NCBI RefSeq assembly: GCF_005048155.1
Contig: NZ_SUMB01000007.1
Location: forward strand, 310,001 to 374,000
Source of the DNA: Streptomyces piniterrae
GTDB taxonomy: Bacteria; Actinomycetota; Actinomycetes; Streptomycetales; Streptomycetaceae
Direction: 5' to 3'
DNA: 64,000 bases
Part shown: piece after piece, positions 60,394 to 64,000 of the stretch
Layout: each line of letters begins with the position of its first letter
Numbering within the stretch: the first letter of the stretch is position 1
The notes under the pieces: generated by a model
The model's input: only the letters and a program-made list of their open reading frames with translations
Databases searched by the model: none
What the model was told of the DNA's origin: nothing
Translations under genes and position numbers: made by a program

Positions 60394-60786
60394 GTGGCGA
60401 CCGTTTCCCCGGCCGCCGCCGTCTCCCCCGTACCGGCGGAGGAGCGGGGCGCGACCAGGATCGCCGACCGGGTGGTGGCGAAGATCGCCGCTCAGGCGGC
60501 GCGCGAAGCGCTGCGCAAGGAGGCCCCCACCGCGCACACCGATGCCCATGCCTCGGTGACCGTCCACCGCCATGACGGTCAGCGGCACTTCGGCGAGGCC
60601 CGGGTACGGCTGGCCGTGGAACTCGGCTACCCCTCCGACATCGGCGCGCAGTGCGCCGTGGTGCGTCGTCAAGTCACCGAACGGGTAAAGGTGTTGACGA
60701 GTATGGAGGTGCCCGAGGTCGTGGTGGAGGTCGAGCGCCTGCACTCGCCGCAGCTGGCGCCGACGGGTCGGAAGAGGGTGCGATGA
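60394..60786 (+). CDS. Second Asp23/Gls24-like protein
   Basis: 130 residues. The Asp23-like core is RIADRVVAKIAAQAAREALR, then VTVHRHDGQRHFGEARVRLAVELGYPSDI and a C-terminal TERVKVLTSMEVPEVVVEVERL. Shorter and more divergent than the first Asp23 gene, without the poly-Glu end. The GTG lies 6 nt after the previous stop. Probably a partner or paralogue in the same complex. Confidence 0.78.
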   Translation: MATVSPAAAVSPVPAEERGATRIADRVVAKIAAQAAREALRKEAPTAHTDAHASVTVHRHDGQRHFGEARVRLAVELGYPSDIGAQCAVVRRQVTERVKVLTSMEVPEVVVEVERLHSPQLAPTGRKRVR

Positions 60787-61451
60787 GCGACGACGACGCG
60801 CAGTCGGCGGACACCCGGAGACTGCCCACGCTCGAGAAACAGCCCGGCGACGGCGGCGGGCTGGAGCAGTCCGAGTCGTCCGCCGCCTACACGGACCCGG
60901 CGGACGGGCACGGAGCCAGGCGCTTCTGGTCGGCCCGCCGCGTACCGGCCGGGCTCGTCGCCCTGGTGCTGCTCGGCGCCGCCGGACTGCTGCTGTACGA
61001 CGTGATCGCGGTGCGCGCCGGCCGCCAGGCGATGGCCTGGCGGATCTGGCTCGCCGGCAAACTCGACACCGTCCACCTGGACAGTCCCTGGGAGCTGGGC
61101 GGCGCGTCGGCCGCCATGCTGATCGGGATCTGGCTGATCGTGCTGGCCGTCAGCCCCGGCCTGCGCGAGCTGCTGCCGATGCGGCGCACCGCCCCCGGCA
61201 TCCGGGCCGGGCTGGACCGCTCGGCCGCCGCACTGGTGCTGCGCGACCGCGCCATGGAGATCGCCGGGGTCCAGTCCGTACGGATGACCGTCGGCCGCCG
61301 CAAGGTCACGGCACGGGCCGTCTCGCACTTCCGGGAACTGGACGAGGTCCGCGGCGACCTGGACGAGGCGCTCGGCGAAGGCCTGCGGCAGCTGGGGCTG
61401 ACGCATCCGCTGCACCTGTCCGTTCATGTCCGGCGCCCGAAGAAGGGGTGA
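60783..61451 (+). CDS. DUF6286-type membrane protein of the Asp23 operon
   Basis: 222 residues. Two TM segments (about 55-75 and 110-130) lie between an N-terminal cytosolic stretch and a C-terminal soluble domain with RTAPGIRAGLDRSAAALVLRDRAMEIAGVQSVRMTVGRRK. The latter resembles the alkaline shock membrane proteins. The ATG overlaps the previous stop (ATGA). Confidence 0.77.
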   Translation: MSDDDAQSADTRRLPTLEKQPGDGGGLEQSESSAAYTDPADGHGARRFWSARRVPAGLVALVLLGAAGLLLYDVIAVRAGRQAMAWRIWLAGKLDTVHLDSPWELGGASAAMLIGIWLIVLAVSPGLRELLPMRRTAPGIRAGLDRSAAALVLRDRAMEIAGVQSVRMTVGRRKVTARAVSHFRELDEVRGDLDEALGEGLRQLGLTHPLHLSVHVRRPKKG

Positions 61452-61458
61452 GCGCGCG

Positions 61459-62064
61459 ATGCGTACGGGACGCAGAACCGCCAACCGGGTCCTGCTGGGC
61501 CTGATCGGTGTGGTGCTCCTGGGCACCGGCGGGCTGGTGCTGATGGGCGGACTCGACCTGCCCGCGAAATGGCACCTGGGGCTGCCCGCCGGCTGGCCCT
61601 GGACACAGCCCGGCGACGTACTGCTCTCCGCGCAGAACCGCACCCGCTGGAAGGACAGCGGCTGGTGGTGGCCGACCGTCATCGCCGCTCTCGCCGTCGT
61701 CGTCCTGCTCCTGCTGTGGTGGCTGCTGACCCAGCTCCGCAGGCACCGGCTGAGCGAGATCCTGGTCGACAGCGGCGACGGCGAGGGCGCCCTGCTGCGC
61801 GGCCGCGCGCTGGAGGCCGTCCTGGTGGCCGAGACGGAGGCGCTGGACGGCGTGGAACGGGCCGACGTGCGGCTGACCGGCCGCCGGATGGAACCCCGGG
61901 TGCGGGCGGTCCTGACGCTCGCCCCGCACGCCGACCCCGGCACCGTCCTGCTGCGCTTCGCGGACGAGTCGATGGCGCATGCCCGCGGCTCGGCGGGCCT
62001 CGACCGGCTGCCGGCCGACGTCCGGTTGCGCGGCGCGCGGCACCGGGCGGAACGGGTCAGCTAG
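61459..62064 (+). CDS. amaP: Alkaline shock response membrane anchor protein
   Basis: 201 residues. N-terminal TM (about 12-32), a second TM (about 70-90), then a soluble domain (SEILVDSGDGEGALLRGRALEAVLVAETEALDGVERADVRLTG) of the AmaP/DUF family. AmaP recruits Asp23 to the membrane. It lies 7 nt after the DUF6286 gene and ends the operon. The gene order asp23, small TM, asp23-like, DUF6286, amaP is a recurrent actinobacterial set. Confidence 0.84.
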   Translation: MRTGRRTANRVLLGLIGVVLLGTGGLVLMGGLDLPAKWHLGLPAGWPWTQPGDVLLSAQNRTRWKDSGWWWPTVIAALAVVVLLLLWWLLTQLRRHRLSEILVDSGDGEGALLRGRALEAVLVAETEALDGVERADVRLTGRRMEPRVRAVLTLAPHADPGTVLLRFADESMAHARGSAGLDRLPADVRLRGARHRAERVS

Positions 62065-62127
62065 CGGGCGCCGACGGGGACCGGGAACACCGCCCGCCGG
62101 CGGTAGGGCGTGCCGCCCGCCGTCCGC

Positions 62128-62215
62128 GGGAATACCGCGCCACGGCCCCCGCGTTGTGGCCCGCAAGGGGGCCTCCCAACCCCTAGGGGATCCGTTCGAC
62201 CAACCCTTACGGGTC
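62128..62215 (+). promoter_or_regulatory. Second copy of the sigma-R-like element
   Basis: GGGAAT (62128-62133), 19-nt spacer, GTTG (62153-62156), then a 60-nt stretch with CCCCTAGGGGATCCGTTCGA that matches the region after the promoter at 4787. About 80 percent of aligned bases agree over 85 nt. It lies between convergent genes and points toward the 3' end of the SDR gene, so it may drive an antisense or small RNA. Confidence 0.5.
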
Positions 62216-62249
62216 GCCTCCTACGGGTCACCTCCCACGGGTCGCCTCC
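62208..62249 (+). repeat. Three 14-bp tandem repeats in the amaP-SDR spacer
   Basis: TACGGGTCGCCTCC in three head-to-tail copies with one change each in the second and third. The first copy overlaps the end of the sigma-R-like element. Confidence 0.8.
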
Positions 62250-62328
62250 TACAGGCCGGCCGCCGGTGCGACACCGGACGGCCCCACCCCGCGGCCCCCG
62301 CCCAACGCCCCGCCCCGCCCCCGGTACG

Positions 62329-63084
62329 TCAGAACCCGTGCCGTGCCCCGCCGTCCACCGGCACCATCACCCCGGTCAGGTACGAGGCGGCCGGCGAGAG
62401 CAGGAACGCCGCGGCCCGGCCGAACTCCTCCGGCTTGCCGTAGCGGCCCAGCGGAATCGACGCGGAGTTGCGCGCTCGGGTGCCCTCCGGGTCCCCGGAG
62501 AGCGCGTCGAGCTGGGTCATCCGGTCGGTGGCGATCCGGCCGGGCAGCACGCCGACGACGCGGATGCCGCGCGGGCCCAGCTCGTTGGAGAGCGACTTCG
62601 CGAAGCCGGCGAGGCCGGGGCGGAGCCCGTTGGAGATGGTCAGGTTGGCGATCGGCTCGTACACGGAGCCGGACAGGACGAAGCCGATCACGCCGCCCTC
62701 CTCCAGTTCGGCGGCGGCCGTACGGGCCAGCCGTACCGCGCCGAGGAAGACCGCCTCGAAGGCCGCCTGCCACTGGTCGTCGGTGTTGTCGGCGGCCGTG
62801 CCGGGTGCCGGTCCGCCCACGCTGATCAGCACCCCGTCGAAGCGGCCGAACCGCTCACGGGCCGCCGCGACCAGGCGCGCGGCGGCGTCCGGGTCGGCGT
62901 TGTCGGCCGCGACCCCGAGGGCGCGCTCGCCCAGCGCGGCGGCCGCCTTGGCCGCGCTCTCCTCGGTGCGTCCGCTGATCACGACATTGGCGCCGTCGGC
63001 GACCAGTTCACGCGCGCTGGCGAAGCCGAGGCCGCGGGTCGCTCCGGTGACGATGTATGTCCGGTCGGTGAGTCCAAGATCCAT
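62329..63084 (-). CDS. Short-chain dehydrogenase/reductase
   Basis: 251 residues, classical SDR. TGATRGLGFASA (cofactor), GGPAPG, the catalytic Ser in VLSGSVYEP (SGS) and the downstream NGLRPGLAGFAKSL in place of the usual YxxxK, with PGRIAT and LTGVMVPVDGG. The YxxxK tyrosine appears to be replaced by Asn-Gly (TISNGLR), which is unusual and may reduce or change activity. It lies 4 nt after the GH15 gene, so they form an operon. Confidence 0.8.
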   Translation of the reverse strand: MDLGLTDRTYIVTGATRGLGFASARELVADGANVVISGRTEESAAKAAAALGERALGVAADNADPDAAARLVAAARERFGRFDGVLISVGGPAPGTAADNTDDQWQAAFEAVFLGAVRLARTAAAELEEGGVIGFVLSGSVYEPIANLTISNGLRPGLAGFAKSLSNELGPRGIRVVGVLPGRIATDRMTQLDALSGDPEGTRARNSASIPLGRYGKPEEFGRAAAFLLSPAASYLTGVMVPVDGGARHGF

Positions 63085-63088
63085 GGCC

Positions 63089-64000
63089 CTAGTCTGCCCC
63101 GGGGCCGTCCAGCAACCCGAAGGCGGTCCCCACCAGTCCGATATGGCTGAACGCCTGCGGGAAGTTGCCCAACTGGCGCCGGGACGCCGGGTCGTACTCC
63201 TCGGAGAGCAGGCCCACGTCGTTGCGCAGCGCCAGCAGCCGTTCGAACAGGGCGCGGGCCTCGTCGCGGCGGCCGGTCAGGGCCAGTGCGTCGGCGAGCC
63301 AGAACGAGCAGACCAGGAAGGTGCCCTCGCCGCTGGGCAGGCCGTCGATCGGGCGGCCCTCGGTGCTGTAACGGCGTACCAGACCGTCGTGGGAGAGCTC
63401 CCGGCGTACCGCGTCGATGGTCCCGGTGATCCGTGGATCGCTGGGCGGCAGAAAGCCCACCCGGGGGATCAGCAGGGTCGCGGCGTCCAGTTCCGTCGAG
63501 CCGTAGGACTGGGTGAAGGTGCCGCGTTCGGCGTCGTAGCCCTCCGCACAGACCTCGCGGTGGATGTCGCTGCGCATCGCCCGCCAGCGCTCGACGTCCC
63601 CGCGGAGCCTGGGATACGCCTCGATCGCGCGGATCGCCCGGTCCGCGGCGACCCAGGCCATCACCTTGGAGTGCACGAAGTGCCGGCGCGGCCCGCGGAT
63701 CTCCCACAGCCCCTCGTCCGGCTCTCGCCAGGCGGACTCCAGGTAGTCCACCAGCGCGCGCTGGATGTTCCAGGCGTGCGGCTCCGCCGGGAGCCCGGCC
63801 GTGCGCGCGATGTGGAAGGAGTCCAGCACCTCGCCGTAGACGTCGAGCTGGCGCTGTTCGACGGCGGCGTTGCCGATGCGTACGGGCGCGGAGGCGGCGT
63901 ATCCGGACAGCCAGGGGAGCTCGGCTTCCGGCAGCCGCCGCTCGCCGGCCAGCCCGTACATGATCTGCAGATCGTCGGGTGCGCCGGCCACCGCGCGCAG
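63089..64000 (-). CDS. GH15 family glycoside hydrolase, partial at right edge
   Basis: The 5' end lies beyond the right edge; about 303 C-terminal residues are visible, open to the edge. It is the (alpha/alpha)6 barrel of glucoamylase/trehalase-like GH15. Landmarks are DDLQIMYGLAGERRLPEAEL, GEVLDSFHIARTAG, GLWEIRGPRRHFVHSKVMAWVA (general-acid region), ELDAATLLIPRVGFLP and GEGTFLVCSFWLADAL, and the catalytic Glu in LLSEEYDP. Streptomyces and mycobacterial members act on trehalose or maltodextrins. The GTG at 63991 is internal. Confidence 0.88.
   Translation of the reverse strand: MRAVAGAPDDLQIMYGLAGERRLPEAELPWLSGYAASAPVRIGNAAVEQRQLDVYGEVLDSFHIARTAGLPAEPHAWNIQRALVDYLESAWREPDEGLWEIRGPRRHFVHSKVMAWVAADRAIRAIEAYPRLRGDVERWRAMRSDIHREVCAEGYDAERGTFTQSYGSTELDAATLLIPRVGFLPPSDPRITGTIDAVRRELSHDGLVRRYSTEGRPIDGLPSGEGTFLVCSFWLADALALTGRRDEARALFERLLALRNDVGLLSEEYDPASRRQLGNFPQAFSHIGLVGTAFGLLDGPGAD

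Noticed and set aside
1..64000. tRNA, rRNA, CRISPR arrays, transposases, integrases or att sites
   Set aside because: I looked for cloverleaf-like ends, regular repeat-spacer arrays and recombinase motifs and found none I could support.

Overview
The window is about 64 kb of very GC-rich DNA with strong GC bias at third codon positions, frequent GTG starts, GGAGG-type ribosome sites and tightly packed operons. The gene content points to Streptomyces: ectABCD, pitH, an SCO1860-type LAETG surface protein, the small nucleoid protein Gbn, and sigma-R-like and PHO-box motifs. From memory, ectD to the enoyl-CoA hydratase matches the S. coelicolor SCO1867-SCO1838 neighbourhood read in order; this is recall, not a search. 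No tRNA, rRNA, CRISPR, integrase or transposase was seen.

Layout. 0-11 kb: the edge-truncated end of an unusual DapA-like lyase, a 54-aa protein, a secreted endonuclease/phosphatase with a possible PHO box, a 514-aa orphan-family protein, a Tat-exported PhoX/DUF839 protein behind a sigma-R-like promoter, a methyltransferase, a luciferase-like oxidoreductase, a double-TerD protein and a GlsB-type membrane protein. 10.2-21.3 kb: a split uronate/aldarate oxidation set (uronate dehydrogenase, 5-dehydro-4-deoxyglucarate dehydratase, semialdehyde dehydrogenase, IclR regulator), interrupted by a class F sortase, a small surface protein and a two-component system with a frameshifted membrane gene. 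21.3-27.6 kb: metabolic and redox genes, including a DUF2182/DUF1326 pair and an old yellow enzyme. 27.8-31.2 kb: ectABCD for ectoine and hydroxyectoine. 31.7-34.1 kb: an amidohydrolase and the LAETG-anchored protein. 34.3-43.5 kb: an eight-gene cobalamin operon under an adenosylcobalamin riboswitch.

44.0-48.6 kb holds the most interesting system: three co-translated genes encoding an EACC1-like small protein, a membrane protein joining a cytoplasmic caspase-like protease to an extracellular solute-binding/VWA module, and a solute-binding lipoprotein with no transporter. The caspase gene carries an in-frame TTA codon, which in Streptomyces usually implies bldA control. This looks like a regulated conflict or programmed-death module between the B12 operon and the phosphate transporter.

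48.6-64 kb: phosphate transporter (PHO box), GH25 lysozyme, class II aldolase ending in a 14-bp tandem repeat, alpha/beta hydrolase, a paralogue of the 3.2-kb orphan protein, VOC protein, an ABC-F protein behind a leaderless 8-codon ORF and hairpin, gbn preceded by a symmetric cluster of GATC sites, enoyl-CoA hydratase, an Asp23/AmaP envelope-stress operon, a second copy of the sigma-R-like element, and an SDR plus an edge-truncated GH15 enzyme.
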